A stretch of DNA of 64,000 nucleotides from Halobacteriovorax marinus SJ (GCF_000210915.2 NC_016620.1:930001-994000), one strand, 5' to 3'. Shown: positions 52,818 to 62,502, numbered from the stretch's first letter. The notes: generated by a model not told the origin, from the sequence alone. A program made the numbers and translations.

Positions 52818-53711
52818 TTAAAGTAGTGATTGGCAAGATTTATTTCTGTAAGAAAACTCATCTACTTCATCAAGAGGAACAATATCTATATTTTGTTTCT
52901 TGGCCTCTTTTATAAAAATCTCTGCGGCTTCAATACTTCTTTCATGAATGTCGTGAAGTAGAGCTACACCACCACCAATTGGGTGATTGATTTTATACTT
53001 TTTAATTTCGTACTTAGTATTTCCAAAAATTGTTCTACGAACTTTATGTCTATAAGCTGTTCCCCCTACAACATGGGCAAGAACATTTTGAGCAATTTGC
53101 TTCGGACTTAGCTGCACTAACCAGTCTGCAGAATCAATATCCCAGAAGGCGAAGTTAATACAATTCTCACCATAGATTCTATCACTAACGTCCTTCATGA
53201 TATTGAAGTGGTGGTAGAATTTATTCTGTCCATAGGCACCGTATGGGAACCTATAAAAGCTAGAGATTTGATTAGAGTTATACTTTCTCTTTAGAGATTC
53301 AATCATACTTACTGTATCGTAGAGTTCATCTCTAAAGACTTGTTCGCTTTCACCGTTATTATTGTCGTGATCGTGATCGTGACTTGCAAGGATATGTCCC
53401 TCTTTTAGTATTCGCTCGATAATATACATATTAGAAGCGTTAACATTCTTAGTGAGAATGAAGAATGTTGCCTTAACATTTTCTCTTTTAAGCATATCTA
53501 AAAGCTTTGGAGTTCTCGTATTGTGAGGTCCATCATCAAATGTAAGTACAACTTTATTAGAATTTCTTAAGGACTTAGTTCTATACTGCTCAAAGCCGGT
53601 ATCGACTTTTGGTCTATAAACATAATTATTCTCTGGAAACTGCTTCTCTACAGCGGCCATCGTATTTACTGTTAGTACTAACGAAGCAGCTGCTAAAATT
53701 GGCTTTATCAT
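52818..53711 (-). CDS. Exported NodB-type polysaccharide deacetylase
   Basis: A 297-residue exported protein (signal peptide about 1-19) with the NodB fold: VVLTFDDGPHNTRTPKLL (motif 1 with the catalytic and metal Asp pair), ASHDHDHDN (motif 2, supplying metal His residues), FYRFPYGAYG (motif 3), WDIDSADW (motif 4) and ALLHDIHER (motif 5). Enzymes of this family remove acetyl groups from GlcNAc or MurNAc of peptidoglycan or from chitin. In predatory relatives such deacetylases mark the prey wall; whether this one does so is inference. It is monocistronic. Confidence 0.88.
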   Translation of the reverse strand: MIKPILAAASLVLTVNTMAAVEKQFPENNYVYRPKVDTGFEQYRTKSLRNSNKVVLTFDDGPHNTRTPKLLDMLKRENVKATFFILTKNVNASNMYIIERILKEGHILASHDHDHDNNNGESEQVFRDELYDTVSMIESLKRKYNSNQISSFYRFPYGAYGQNKFYHHFNIMKDVSDRIYGENCINFAFWDIDSADWLVQLSPKQIAQNVLAHVVGGTAYRHKVRRTIFGNTKYEIKKYKINHPIGGGVALLHDIHERSIEAAEIFIKEAKKQNIDIVPLDEVDEFSYRNKSCQSLL

Positions 53712-53793
53712 AATTCAAATCCTTGTTTAAACTTGGCGCGACAATATAACTGAAAAATTCCATTGGCAACGCGGTGTGTAAAAAGGATATTCT

Positions 53794-54525
53794 CTATAGT
53801 ACAAGCTCAATCGGGTGAAGAACCTCAATACCTAACTCGTTTAATTTACATTGGTAGACTAGAACTTCGACCCCTTCGCCGTGGGCCAGCTTAAGAAGCT
53901 CACTATAGCGAGGGTCAATTTCAGAGGCCGGAGAAAAAGAATCCACATCCTCTCTTTGAACGATATAGAGCATACAGGCCCTGATTCCATTTTTCTTGAT
54001 CTCTCTCAATTCTTCTAAATGCTTTTGACCTCTCTCGCTTACGCTATCTGGAAAGAGTGCCCTCTTATTTTCACCAAGCAGAGTTACATTCTTTACCTCA
54101 ACATAGCACTCTTTAATAGGCTCACTTTTCTTTCCATTGTAGAGATAGATATCAATACGGCTTTTGCCAATTTTCTCTTCGCCTTTTATTGTTTCATAGC
54201 CTTGCAACTCTTTAATCACACCTGATTCAATAGCTTCCATTGCCAACTTATTGGGAAGGGAAGTGTTGACTCCAATCCAAGTGTCACCATTGTGAGTAAG
54301 CTCTAAACTATACTTGAGTTTTCTCTTCGGATTATCATGGTAGCTAATGAGGACATTCCAATTCTCATCCCAGCAGGTTTTCATACTACCCGTATTGGCA
54401 GTGTGAGCGACAATAACCTCTCCCTTTTTATGAAGGGGAGTGTCTTCGCTAAGTTTTATATCTGCTAAAAATCTCTTATATCTCTTAAGAATTATTCCTC
54501 TATAAATATTTGATTCAAATTTCAT
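53794..54525 (-). CDS. sfsA: Sugar fermentation stimulation protein homologue SfsA
   Basis: A 243-residue SfsA protein: KRYKRFLADI at the start, VIVAHTANTGSMKTC (about 38-52), the restriction-endonuclease-like core with YVEVKNVTL (about 137-146), and FPDSVSERGQKHLEEL (about 155-170). SfsA is a DNA-binding protein with a nuclease-like fold; its precise role is unsettled. The length is normal. It stands alone. Confidence 0.92.
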   Translation of the reverse strand: MKFESNIYRGIILKRYKRFLADIKLSEDTPLHKKGEVIVAHTANTGSMKTCWDENWNVLISYHDNPKRKLKYSLELTHNGDTWIGVNTSLPNKLAMEAIESGVIKELQGYETIKGEEKIGKSRIDIYLYNGKKSEPIKECYVEVKNVTLLGENKRALFPDSVSERGQKHLEELREIKKNGIRACMLYIVQREDVDSFSPASEIDPRYSELLKLAHGEGVEVLVYQCKLNELGIEVLHPIELVL

Positions 54526-54671
54526 TTTAAACTCGACGGTTATACTCAGCTAATAGGTAATCTTAAGACATTATGGAAATATAAGAAACTATAGTCAAGT
54601 TATTGAATTAGCTAATGAATCTAATTCAAAATAATGTTAAAATTGGTAGAACTTTTTAACGATAAACTATT

Positions 54672-56033
54672 ATGAGTCAAGCATTAATCATTTCAGATAA
54701 CGAAGTTCTAAATGATCTCTACACTGTTAACTTAGAGGTCTACACTGGTACAAATGTCACAGTAAAAAGAAATTGTGATGAGGCCATTGAACTCTTAGAC
54801 CTACATCCAAATATTGATGTAGTGATTACTCTATGTATGTTAGAGGATACTGATAGTGGTGCTGTTATTTATAAGCACCTTATTGAAAATGATATGGACG
54901 TACCTCTTATAGTTATTGGAAAGAAGAGTGATGTTCCAAGCGAGGTTCCTCAAGTTAGCGGTTGTTATGACTTTAAGCTTTTAGTGAGAACGGTTGCAAA
55001 AGTTTTAGAGATCACAGCTAAAGATATGGCGGTTCTCTCTGTTCCTGAATATTATCCGATTCCCATAAAGCTCTTCTACAATGTTAATGAAGTTCCTTGT
55101 GATGTATTTTTTAAAATTAAAAAATCAATGGTTGAAAGTGAATACTTAAAAATCTTCTTTAGAGGAGATGCACCTTCTCCTGGAATTAAGAAGTATATTG
55201 ATGAAGGAGTCCACTTCCTCTATGTAGACTCATTGAAAAGATTAGAGATGATTAATCTTGCTAGTGAATGTATCTTAACTGAATTAAAAAGACTTAATGG
55301 TTCAGATGTTTCCGATGAGAAGAAAGTTGAAGTCATTGAACAAGGTATTGAATTAGTTGCCAATAGACTCTTTGAGACCAAAGAAGTTAATGAGGAGATA
55401 ATTAAAATCTCTGAAACTTGTATGGAATCAATTAAAGATGTCGTTACTAATAATCCAAAGTTAGAAAATATTTTAAAACTCCTAACTGCAAATAGAGCAA
55501 GCTATCTTTATTCTCACTCAATTATTGCAACCTATGTAGCCACTCATATTATTAGAACTATTTCATGGGGTGGGGATAGTCATATTGATAAGATTAATTT
55601 TGTCTTCTTCTTTCACGATATGTTCTTAGCGCCAATTTATACTAAATACCCAGAGCTTCGCTATGAAGAAGAAGCTCTCTTTAATAGTAAGTTGACTGAG
55701 GAAGAGAAAGAGACTGTTCTCAGTCATGCGAGACTCGCCGCTGATGCCTTAATGAAGTACCCGAGACTACCTCTTGGGGCCGACCAAATTATTCTCCAGC
55801 ATCACGGAATGACGAACGGGCAAGGCTTTGCCATGAACTTCAAAGATGATATCTCTCCACTAGCAAAAGTTATGATTATAGCTGAGGCCTATACCGAAGA
55901 GCTGATGAAAAGCTTAGAGGAAAGTGAAGGAGAGAAGGCCACAAAAGAAGATATTGTCGCCCAGTTAAAGTCTAGATATTCTAAGAGTACTTATATAAAG
56001 ATCGTTGAGACTCTATCTGAAATCAAGTTCTAA
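54672..56033 (+). CDS. Pseudo-receiver plus degenerate HD-GYP-like protein (paralogue A)
   Basis: A 453-residue cytoplasmic protein. Residues 1-115 are receiver-like (starts MSQALIISDNEV), but the phospho-acceptor position reads ITLCMLED, with no Asp at the expected place. A linker (about 130-270) leads to an HD-GYP-type region (about 275-453) with H315-D316 intact in FFFHDMF but the later HHExxxGxGYP motif reads H377-H378-G-M-T-N-G-Q-G-F-A, so the GYP is lost. It would bind rather than hydrolyse c-di-GMP, or act on another ligand. It converges on and overlaps its paralogue by 11 bp. Confidence 0.75.
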   Translation: MSQALIISDNEVLNDLYTVNLEVYTGTNVTVKRNCDEAIELLDLHPNIDVVITLCMLEDTDSGAVIYKHLIENDMDVPLIVIGKKSDVPSEVPQVSGCYDFKLLVRTVAKVLEITAKDMAVLSVPEYYPIPIKLFYNVNEVPCDVFFKIKKSMVESEYLKIFFRGDAPSPGIKKYIDEGVHFLYVDSLKRLEMINLASECILTELKRLNGSDVSDEKKVEVIEQGIELVANRLFETKEVNEEIIKISETCMESIKDVVTNNPKLENILKLLTANRASYLYSHSIIATYVATHIIRTISWGGDSHIDKINFVFFFHDMFLAPIYTKYPELRYEEEALFNSKLTEEEKETVLSHARLAADALMKYPRLPLGADQIILQHHGMTNGQGFAMNFKDDISPLAKVMIIAEAYTEELMKSLEESEGEKATKEDIVAQLKSRYSKSTYIKIVETLSEIKF

Positions 56034-57387
56034 CCGTTTTTTCAAGAGCACTTAGAGGCTCTTTGAAGTTTCCAATATTGTAATCAACTTTTAATTGCTC
56101 GATGATTCGAATCTTATCGGCTTCACTCTTTCCTGTTATGGCGAGTCTTGATACATATGTACTGGCCAAGATAAATGCACATGAGTGAGCAGTCATCTTA
56201 TTGGCCGTAACACCGAAAGGAAATCCTGTTCCATTTGGTTTCTCATGTTGTTGAGCAATGATGAAGTCAGCTTCTGAATATCCTTGAAATTGTCTGGCTA
56301 TCTCTGCGGCTTGAATAGGGTGGGCGAGATATTCGTCTTGTTCTTCTCTAGTAAACATCTGTAAGTTTGGATCATCTGCACCAGTTACTTTAATTAGGTC
56401 TTCGTTACTAAGAGTCGTATCTTGTAGGAGAGAGGCCAGTCCTAGCTTCTTTCTAGAGAGGTCTGACTTCCAGCCTAGATTGTGTAGGATTGCTTCACAG
56501 TAGTAAGAAGTAAGGATTGCCTGTTCAGCGAAGTCACCATTTTTAAATGGGATTTGTCCTACAACTTCACTAATCGTTTCATGTCTTCTTATGGTCTTAT
56601 CTGTAGTATCAATAATTAATGAACAAAGAGCTTGAATATCATCACTAACACCAATCGCTCTTATATATTGTTGAATAATAAGAGCACCCCTTATCTGGTT
56701 GCCAAAGATGGCCTTAAGTGAGGCTCCTTTTTGAGAGAGTCCCGCTGTCACTTTTTCAATCCCATCTTCTAACATTTTTATAAAGTCATTCTTTCCGAGA
56801 TAGAGATTTTTTATATTCTTCTTTGCATAGGTTTGTATTTTAGCGTGAGTGTATGGTTGATTTCGTTTTATGATTTTAATAAACTTCGTTTGAGTTAGTT
56901 CGAGATAAACATCATAGGGAACAACTTTAAACATATAGAAGTTTCTAATTCTCATAGGAAGTAGTTCTTCTCTATCAATTTCTTCAATGGACTCTTCGAA
57001 TTCTTCTTTCTTGGCCCACTCAAGAGTTGAGCTAATAACACTTTTAAAATTTTCCACATCGTAGGGTGTGTAGATAATGCCGTTTATAGGATGACCATTA
57101 TATAAGTCGTTATCAACTCTATCCTTAATGTGAACTTCTGAACCCATGAAAATGATAGGTCTCTCTCCAACAGTTTCTAGAATTTTTTGTCCCAATGTCG
57201 TAGGGTTCTCTTCTCTAATAGATGCTTCAATCATAACAATGGCAAATGGTCCCTCATAGGAGAGGTGATCGAGAGCATCATTCCCATTCAAGCAGCAAAT
57301 GAGTTCTACTTTAGGAAAGTTTCCCGCAAATAATCTATTGAGCGTTGTCCACTCTTCCTTATTGTCGCAAATATATAATGCTTTCAT
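56023..57387 (-). CDS. Pseudo-receiver plus degenerate HD-GYP-like protein (paralogue B)
   Basis: A 454-residue paralogue of the neighbouring gene, with the same order of parts: a receiver-like domain (MKALYICDNKEE...) whose acceptor position reads VMIEAS (Glu rather than Asp), a helical linker, and an HD-GYP-type region. Here the HD pair is lost (Q322-D323 in LLQDTTL), while the second motif is better kept (Q-H381-E-K-P-N-G-T-G-F-P). The two proteins thus carry complementary defects. A function in c-di-GMP binding or in forming a mixed active site with the partner is possible but unproven. Confidence 0.75.
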   Translation of the reverse strand: MKALYICDNKEEWTTLNRLFAGNFPKVELICCLNGNDALDHLSYEGPFAIVMIEASIREENPTTLGQKILETVGERPIIFMGSEVHIKDRVDNDLYNGHPINGIIYTPYDVENFKSVISSTLEWAKKEEFEESIEEIDREELLPMRIRNFYMFKVVPYDVYLELTQTKFIKIIKRNQPYTHAKIQTYAKKNIKNLYLGKNDFIKMLEDGIEKVTAGLSQKGASLKAIFGNQIRGALIIQQYIRAIGVSDDIQALCSLIIDTTDKTIRRHETISEVVGQIPFKNGDFAEQAILTSYYCEAILHNLGWKSDLSRKKLGLASLLQDTTLSNEDLIKVTGADDPNLQMFTREEQDEYLAHPIQAAEIARQFQGYSEADFIIAQQHEKPNGTGFPFGVTANKMTAHSCAFILASTYVSRLAITGKSEADKIRIIEQLKVDYNIGNFKEPLSALEKTVRT

Positions 57388-57540
57388 TAGAACCTTTAAA
57401 AATAAGTATTTATTAGCCTATAGAGGATAACATATATATATTATCGCGAAGTAATATCTAGTAAAAGGCTGAAAATAGGTATAGTAAATAAGCTATTTTT
57501 AGGTAGAAAAGCACCTTTGCAAACACCTGTGGGCGAATTC

Positions 57541-58446
57541 ATGAGTGAGAGAGAAATTAATTTTAAAAGTTTAGAAATAGAGATTGATAGTGCTATTGAA
57601 AGAGCAGAAGTGACTCGTATTCTACACGGACGCGGAGGGACATATCCAGGGTTGGAGGAAGTGAATATAGACTTATATCCTCCTGCAATTTTTGTTTCTC
57701 AATTTAAAGATGAAGATATCTCAGATTTAAGGTCATTTTTAATTGTTAAATATTCCACAAGGAATACTGTGATTTTTCAGGAGCGTTTTAATAGAGAAAA
57801 CTCTCTGACAAAGTTTGGTAATGATCTCCCTAATCCTCATAGTGTTAAAGAGCATAGTGCTAAGTATTTAGTGAATTTAGCTAGTAATCAAAATACTGGT
57901 CTCTTCCTGGATATGAGAGAAAAGAGAGCAGAGTTAATTGAAAATTGTAGAGGCCTCGATATTCTCAACCTCTTTAGTTATACTTGCTCTCTTTCAGTTG
58001 CTGCTATGTTGGGAGGAGCCAATAAAGTAGTAAATATCGATCAAAAGAAATCCTTTCTTAATATAGGAAGAGAGAATCATCGCTTAAATGGTATCGAGGG
58101 AAGTGTTATATATAAGAATTGGGATGTATTAAAATCTCATAATCAAATAGGGCGTCTTGGCCCTTTCGACTTGATTATATGTGATCCTCCATCCAACCAA
58201 GGAAAAAGTTTCTACTATAAGAAAGATTACGCAAAGATTATTAAAAAGCTTGGAGGCTATCTAAAGCCTGAAGGTCAATTTATGGCCTGCTTAAATTCAC
58301 CCTTTGAAAGCACTCAATTTTTAAAAGATCTCTTTCTTAGTGATGAGAGAGAGTGGGAATTTTTAAGAGAGGAGTTTTCAGCTGAAGCATTTCGAGAAAA
58401 AGACAAAGCTCAGGGCCTTAAAATATGTACTTTTAAACTCTTATAG
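57541..58446 (+). CDS. RlmI-like SAM-dependent RNA methyltransferase
   Basis: A 301-residue class I methyltransferase. An N-terminal half (about 1-120) carries ILHGRGGTYPGLEEVNIDLYPP, and the catalytic half has GLFLDMREKRAEL, DILNLFSYTCSLSVAA (SAM-binding), VNIDQKKSF and the DPPS catalytic motif IICDPPSNQG. This matches the RlmI/RlmK-like group that makes 5-methylcytosine or methylguanosine in 23S rRNA; an internal position is not identifiable. The ATG at 57541 is used; a TTG at 57517 is in frame. No partner nearby. Confidence 0.82.
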   Translation: MSEREINFKSLEIEIDSAIERAEVTRILHGRGGTYPGLEEVNIDLYPPAIFVSQFKDEDISDLRSFLIVKYSTRNTVIFQERFNRENSLTKFGNDLPNPHSVKEHSAKYLVNLASNQNTGLFLDMREKRAELIENCRGLDILNLFSYTCSLSVAAMLGGANKVVNIDQKKSFLNIGRENHRLNGIEGSVIYKNWDVLKSHNQIGRLGPFDLIICDPPSNQGKSFYYKKDYAKIIKKLGGYLKPEGQFMACLNSPFESTQFLKDLFLSDEREWEFLREEFSAEAFREKDKAQGLKICTFKLL

Positions 58447-58627
58447 TACTTGTGCGACAAAGAAATTTGGCGATTTTAAAACTTTCTAACTCTTTTCTTC
58501 ATTTTGCCTTTTGGCGATAAATTATACTAAAGTTAATAATTATAGTAAGTTGTGATATTGATCAGCGTTTCAATTACTTGTTGTAGTTTAAGATAAGTCT
58601 TACATAATTTAACTTAAAGAGAGATGA

Positions 58628-59881
58628 ATGAATTTCTTATCACTTATTAATGAAATGAACAGAGTTTTACTTAATACTTCAGACCTAGAGGTGGGTCTGG
58701 ATCGTTGTTTAAAGCTCTTGGCCACAGAGTTACGTTTGGACTGTGTTCTCATTGATAAGAATTTTTTAAATGAAGAGACTAATAGAATCTATGTTGAAAA
58801 TATTTATGAGTGGAAAGTTAGCGACGAAATCAAGCGAGTTGACGATGAGCTACTCTCTAGCTTTAGTTATGAGGATATCTACGAGATCTTTTCAAATACT
58901 TTGGCCATAGGAAAACCTCTTTTTAGAAATTCAATGAGCGAAGTTGTTAACCAAACTAAGATAGGTGATTTCTTTATGGACAATGGACTAAAGTCTTTTT
59001 TCATTGCTCCTATTTATTTCAATTCTACCCACTGGGGAAATCTCTCTCTCTTTGACTACAAAGAAGAAAGAAATTGGAATGAAATTGAAGATGAACTAAT
59101 GCTTGCTGTAGGAATTCTATCTTCGTTCTTTAAAAATATGGAGACGAGAGATTTATTTGGTCAGGAGCTCTGCTCAAATCACGCAGCCAAGATGGCCACC
59201 CTTGGGGAAATGGCCTCAGGGATCGCGCATGAAATTAATAACCCTCTCTTCGTAATAAATGGCTATGCTTCTAAGATTGACTCCGCTATTGAGAGGGGAA
59301 TCTTAGATGTTCACGAGTTAAAAAATATCTCTCAAATGATTCAACGCCATTGTAAGAGAGTTACAAGTATTATCTCGGGGCTTCGCTTGATTTCTAGAAA
59401 GTCAAAGCTAGATGAATTAGAAGTTCGAAACTTTAAAGAGATTATTGAATCTACTATAGATATATCAAAAGAGAGAATACGCTTAGCGGGTATAGAGCTT
59501 ATAAATAAGATGGACAATATTGATGATATTTCTATCGAATGTCATCCTGAACAAATTTCTCAAGTCATCGTTAACCTTTTGAATAACTCATATGACTCTC
59601 TTAGTACTAGACAAGCAGAGAGGTGGATAAGCTTAGATATGGTGGAGCTTGAAGACCGAGTTATATTTTCCTTAACTGATAGCGGAGAGAGAATTGCTTC
59701 CGAAATCGCTAAGAAAATAATGCAGCCGTTTTTTACAACGAAAGATTCAGATAAAGGAACAGGGCTTGGACTTAGTATTTCAAAAGAAATCATTTTAAAA
59801 CACGGTGGGAATTTCTATTTAGATGAGCACTGTGAGAATATGCGCTTTATAATCGAACTCCCCAAGTTAGATTTTGAGTAA
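58628..59881 (+). CDS. GAF-domain sensor histidine kinase
   Basis: A 417-residue cytoplasmic kinase without membrane helices. Residues ~10-170 look like a GAF sensory domain; then a HisKA domain with the acceptor His in ASGIAHEINNPLFV (about 200), and a HATPase domain with N box (VNLLNNSYDSL), G1 region (TDSGERI) and GTGLGLSI. The AHEINNPL sequence is typical of NtrB-like and phosphorelay kinases. No response regulator is adjacent. It ends at a strong terminator. Confidence 0.9.
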   Translation: MNFLSLINEMNRVLLNTSDLEVGLDRCLKLLATELRLDCVLIDKNFLNEETNRIYVENIYEWKVSDEIKRVDDELLSSFSYEDIYEIFSNTLAIGKPLFRNSMSEVVNQTKIGDFFMDNGLKSFFIAPIYFNSTHWGNLSLFDYKEERNWNEIEDELMLAVGILSSFFKNMETRDLFGQELCSNHAAKMATLGEMASGIAHEINNPLFVINGYASKIDSAIERGILDVHELKNISQMIQRHCKRVTSIISGLRLISRKSKLDELEVRNFKEIIESTIDISKERIRLAGIELINKMDNIDDISIECHPEQISQVIVNLLNNSYDSLSTRQAERWISLDMVELEDRVIFSLTDSGERIASEIAKKIMQPFFTTKDSDKGTGLGLSISKEIILKHGGNFYLDEHCENMRFIIELPKLDFE

Positions 59882-59912
59882 AAAAAAAGGCCTTCATTTA
59901 GAAGGCCTTTTA
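59881..59912. terminator. Bidirectional terminator
   Basis: AAGGCCTTC-ATTTA-GAAGGCCTT (59887-59909) is a perfect 9-bp stem with an A-run on one side and T on the other, between convergent genes. Confidence 0.85.
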
Positions 59913-59917
59913 CTTTT

Positions 59918-62389
59918 TTAATTTCTGTAAATCTCTTCTTTTTCTTGGAAGAAGTAATCATAGATCGCATCAGGTGCTTGCTCTAGACTTCCATATAGTG
60001 AACTAATCATAGACTCTAATTGATTTAAGTCTTCTGCTAATTCACTTTTTAAATTCTTTATAGTTCTCTTGAAGCTATAAGATTTAGGGAAGAAATCAAA
60101 ATGTAAGAAAGCAGAGGCTCTCTTTCGAAGAGACTTTTCTCCATTTTTATAGTTGTAATAAGGAGTATAAATTCCTTGAACTAGTTCTTCTTCTGACTTT
60201 GTAGAAAAAAGTACTTTTACAAGATTTGAGAAGTCCTTATTAAAGTTATCATCTTTATAATGAAATTCTGTCGTAATATGTGGAAGAGCTTCATAGAGAA
60301 AAGATGATTCCATTTCTAGGGCATACTTCTTAGCTGCCTCATTCAACTTCTCTTCAAGCTCTGGAGTTAAGTACTCTTGGTAGTAACTCTTTGAGAGATC
60401 TAAGAAGTGAGTGATAAACATTCTATTATAGTCGGAGAGAAGTATTCCTTCTTTCTTCTTTGGTGTAATGAACTCAATAAGGTTATGGCTTAGGCCACCA
60501 ATTTTAAGAAACTCTGTTTCAAGATTTGATCCACTCTTGATACTCTTCGCGCCTTTCTTCGCTCTAAGGGCTAATTCCTTGAAACGATTCTTGGCCATAT
60601 AAAGTCCATCAGAAGTACCATTTAAGTAGATAGTATCAAACTTCGAAATCTTTTCTTCATGAGTGAGTTGATCATTACTTAGGAAATTAAAAGTATCTTT
60701 TAATAGTCCATGAGCGATATTTTTCATCGATCTTTCACTACCATATTTCTTTTCTTCTAAAACATTATTGAAGGCATCAAATCTGTAACAATCAAAGAAT
60801 TCACCAGCATGATCATCAGTACAGAAGTGTAGATTGCTATAAGAAGATGCTCCTTTATAGGCAACATCTACTACGTGCTGATCGTAAAGTAGTGCACTCT
60901 CTTCTAATCTAATTTTTGCTCCAGCTAGGCTTGAGAAAAACCCTGGAGTGTAATCCATAACAGAACTTCCTGGAATGACTTCACTGTCAACTTCTCCAGT
61001 AAGAAGATAGTGCTTAGAGATTTTATCGTAATTTTTAGAATCAATATTTGTATCTAAGCTCGCCGCAAAGTTATGTCTAAAACCAAGAGTATGTCCTACT
61101 TCGTGGGCCACAACCTCTCTGATATAATCTGCTACATAGCGAGTATAAATAATCTCTTTTTCTTGCTCGCTAAGCTCTTTCTCTTCCATTGTTTCAACGA
61201 GAGCGTTAAATCTCTCAAGATCAGCTTCAGCTCTTTGCTCACTATTTTCACAAGTGATAGCTGATGCAAAACCTTTAAGGCCAAAGACTTTCTTATTTGT
61301 GTGGTCTTCTTTCTTGAAGCGCTCAAAGTATGTCTTAGCCGTTTGATATGAACCGATGGCAAAAGAGCTTGTCATAAAGACGTGAGCGTTTTGAACTTCC
61401 CCTGTTAGAGGGTCTGAACTCGTGGCCGCATAGGCAAAACCGGCAGTATCCCAATCTAGCCATTGAACAATATTATATCCAGGTTCAAAAATAGAAGCAT
61501 CCTTTGGAAGTGCTGCTACCTTCAATACCTCTCGGCCAAAGGCCTTGTTCCAGTAAAGAACACCTTCTTCTACAGCAGCTCTCCACTTAGCTGGAGTATT
61601 ATCTGTAATGTAGTAGGTTACTGGTTTTGAAATATCGAATTTCTTAATATAAGTCGCTGTGTACTCGTTAATATTTCCATCGGCATCCACTGGGTAGATA
61701 GGGTGGTTTTCAAAGTAACCAACATTGTAGAAGCCTGGGCTAGGAGTTGGAGTAAAATTTTCATTCTTTGTATATGTAGAGAAGTCGTACTTAATATGCA
61801 CTGGTGAAATTTCGGCCGGCTCTTTTCCACTGGCCGGAGTTTCAACTCTTAAAAATTGCTCAATGAAGATATGCTTATTAACAAGCTCTACCTTATTTAG
61901 AAAACTCTCGTGAACAATATATGAACTCTCTTTTGAAGGGTCACTGCCTTCTCTCGCAATATAGTACGATCCCTTTAAGAAGAGAGTTTTCATTCCTTCT
62001 TCAAAGTTAAATGTGATGCTCGTATTTGTTTCATTGAGGATTGGAAACTTTGCTAAGAGAATTTGCGTCTTAACAGAGTCAGTAACAACCTTTCCACTTG
62101 TAGATTCAAACATTCCAATAAAAGGTCCACTCTTTTTAAAGAAGATAACCTTGGAGGCCATTGGATTTCCTGTTGGAGCAGGAGGTGTATCGATGAGTGA
62201 AGTCTTAAGTAAGAAGAAGTGCCCAAGGGCCTCTTTCTTAAGCGTTAAATTATAATTATCTTCAGTTGATAAATTCTTCTTAGCACTTTTTGTGCCTGCT
62301 AGAAGAGGTGAGTTTGCACTATGAGTGAGTTGCGCCCCTGAGGTTGCACTCGCAATCAGCGCTAGTGTCGTAACGATTATCTTAATCAT
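59918..62389 (-). CDS. Secreted metzincin-like zinc metalloprotease (DUF5117/DUF4953 type)
   Basis: An 823-residue exported protein (signal peptide about 1-19). The zinc motif HEVGHTLGFRHNF lies at about residues 428-440, giving HExxHxxGxxH as in metzincins, and a Met-turn VMDYTPGF follows. The N-terminal 250 residues are beta-rich (DUF5117-like) and the C-terminal 250 helical (DUF4953-like). Such proteins are found mostly in marine bacteria and are thought to be periplasmic or secreted proteases. It stands alone with a promoter region shared with pyrE. Confidence 0.87.
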   Translation of the reverse strand: MIKIIVTTLALIASATSGAQLTHSANSPLLAGTKSAKKNLSTEDNYNLTLKKEALGHFFLLKTSLIDTPPAPTGNPMASKVIFFKKSGPFIGMFESTSGKVVTDSVKTQILLAKFPILNETNTSITFNFEEGMKTLFLKGSYYIAREGSDPSKESSYIVHESFLNKVELVNKHIFIEQFLRVETPASGKEPAEISPVHIKYDFSTYTKNENFTPTPSPGFYNVGYFENHPIYPVDADGNINEYTATYIKKFDISKPVTYYITDNTPAKWRAAVEEGVLYWNKAFGREVLKVAALPKDASIFEPGYNIVQWLDWDTAGFAYAATSSDPLTGEVQNAHVFMTSSFAIGSYQTAKTYFERFKKEDHTNKKVFGLKGFASAITCENSEQRAEADLERFNALVETMEEKELSEQEKEIIYTRYVADYIREVVAHEVGHTLGFRHNFAASLDTNIDSKNYDKISKHYLLTGEVDSEVIPGSSVMDYTPGFFSSLAGAKIRLEESALLYDQHVVDVAYKGASSYSNLHFCTDDHAGEFFDCYRFDAFNNVLEEKKYGSERSMKNIAHGLLKDTFNFLSNDQLTHEEKISKFDTIYLNGTSDGLYMAKNRFKELALRAKKGAKSIKSGSNLETEFLKIGGLSHNLIEFITPKKKEGILLSDYNRMFITHFLDLSKSYYQEYLTPELEEKLNEAAKKYALEMESSFLYEALPHITTEFHYKDDNFNKDFSNLVKVLFSTKSEEELVQGIYTPYYNYKNGEKSLRKRASAFLHFDFFPKSYSFKRTIKNLKSELAEDLNQLESMISSLYGSLEQAPDAIYDYFFQEKEEIYRN

Positions 62390-62409
62390 AAAATTCCTTC
62401 TTTGATTTA

Positions 62410-62459
62410 TTGACCCTGTGATGGAGCGAAATGTATACTTTTGCTTGAAACATAGTCAA
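62410..62459. promoter_or_regulatory. Overlapping divergent promoters between the metalloprotease and pyrE
   Basis: On the plus strand TTGACC (62410-62415) and TATACT (62434-62439) are 18 bp apart; on the minus strand TTGACT (62454-62459) and TATACA (62432-62437) are 16 bp apart. Both -10 boxes share the palindrome GTATAC, so the promoters probably compete for polymerase. Confidence 0.5.
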
Positions 62460-62502
62460 TGAATTAGGTAGGGTCTTAACCTATTTACACAAGGGGTCAA
62501 AA

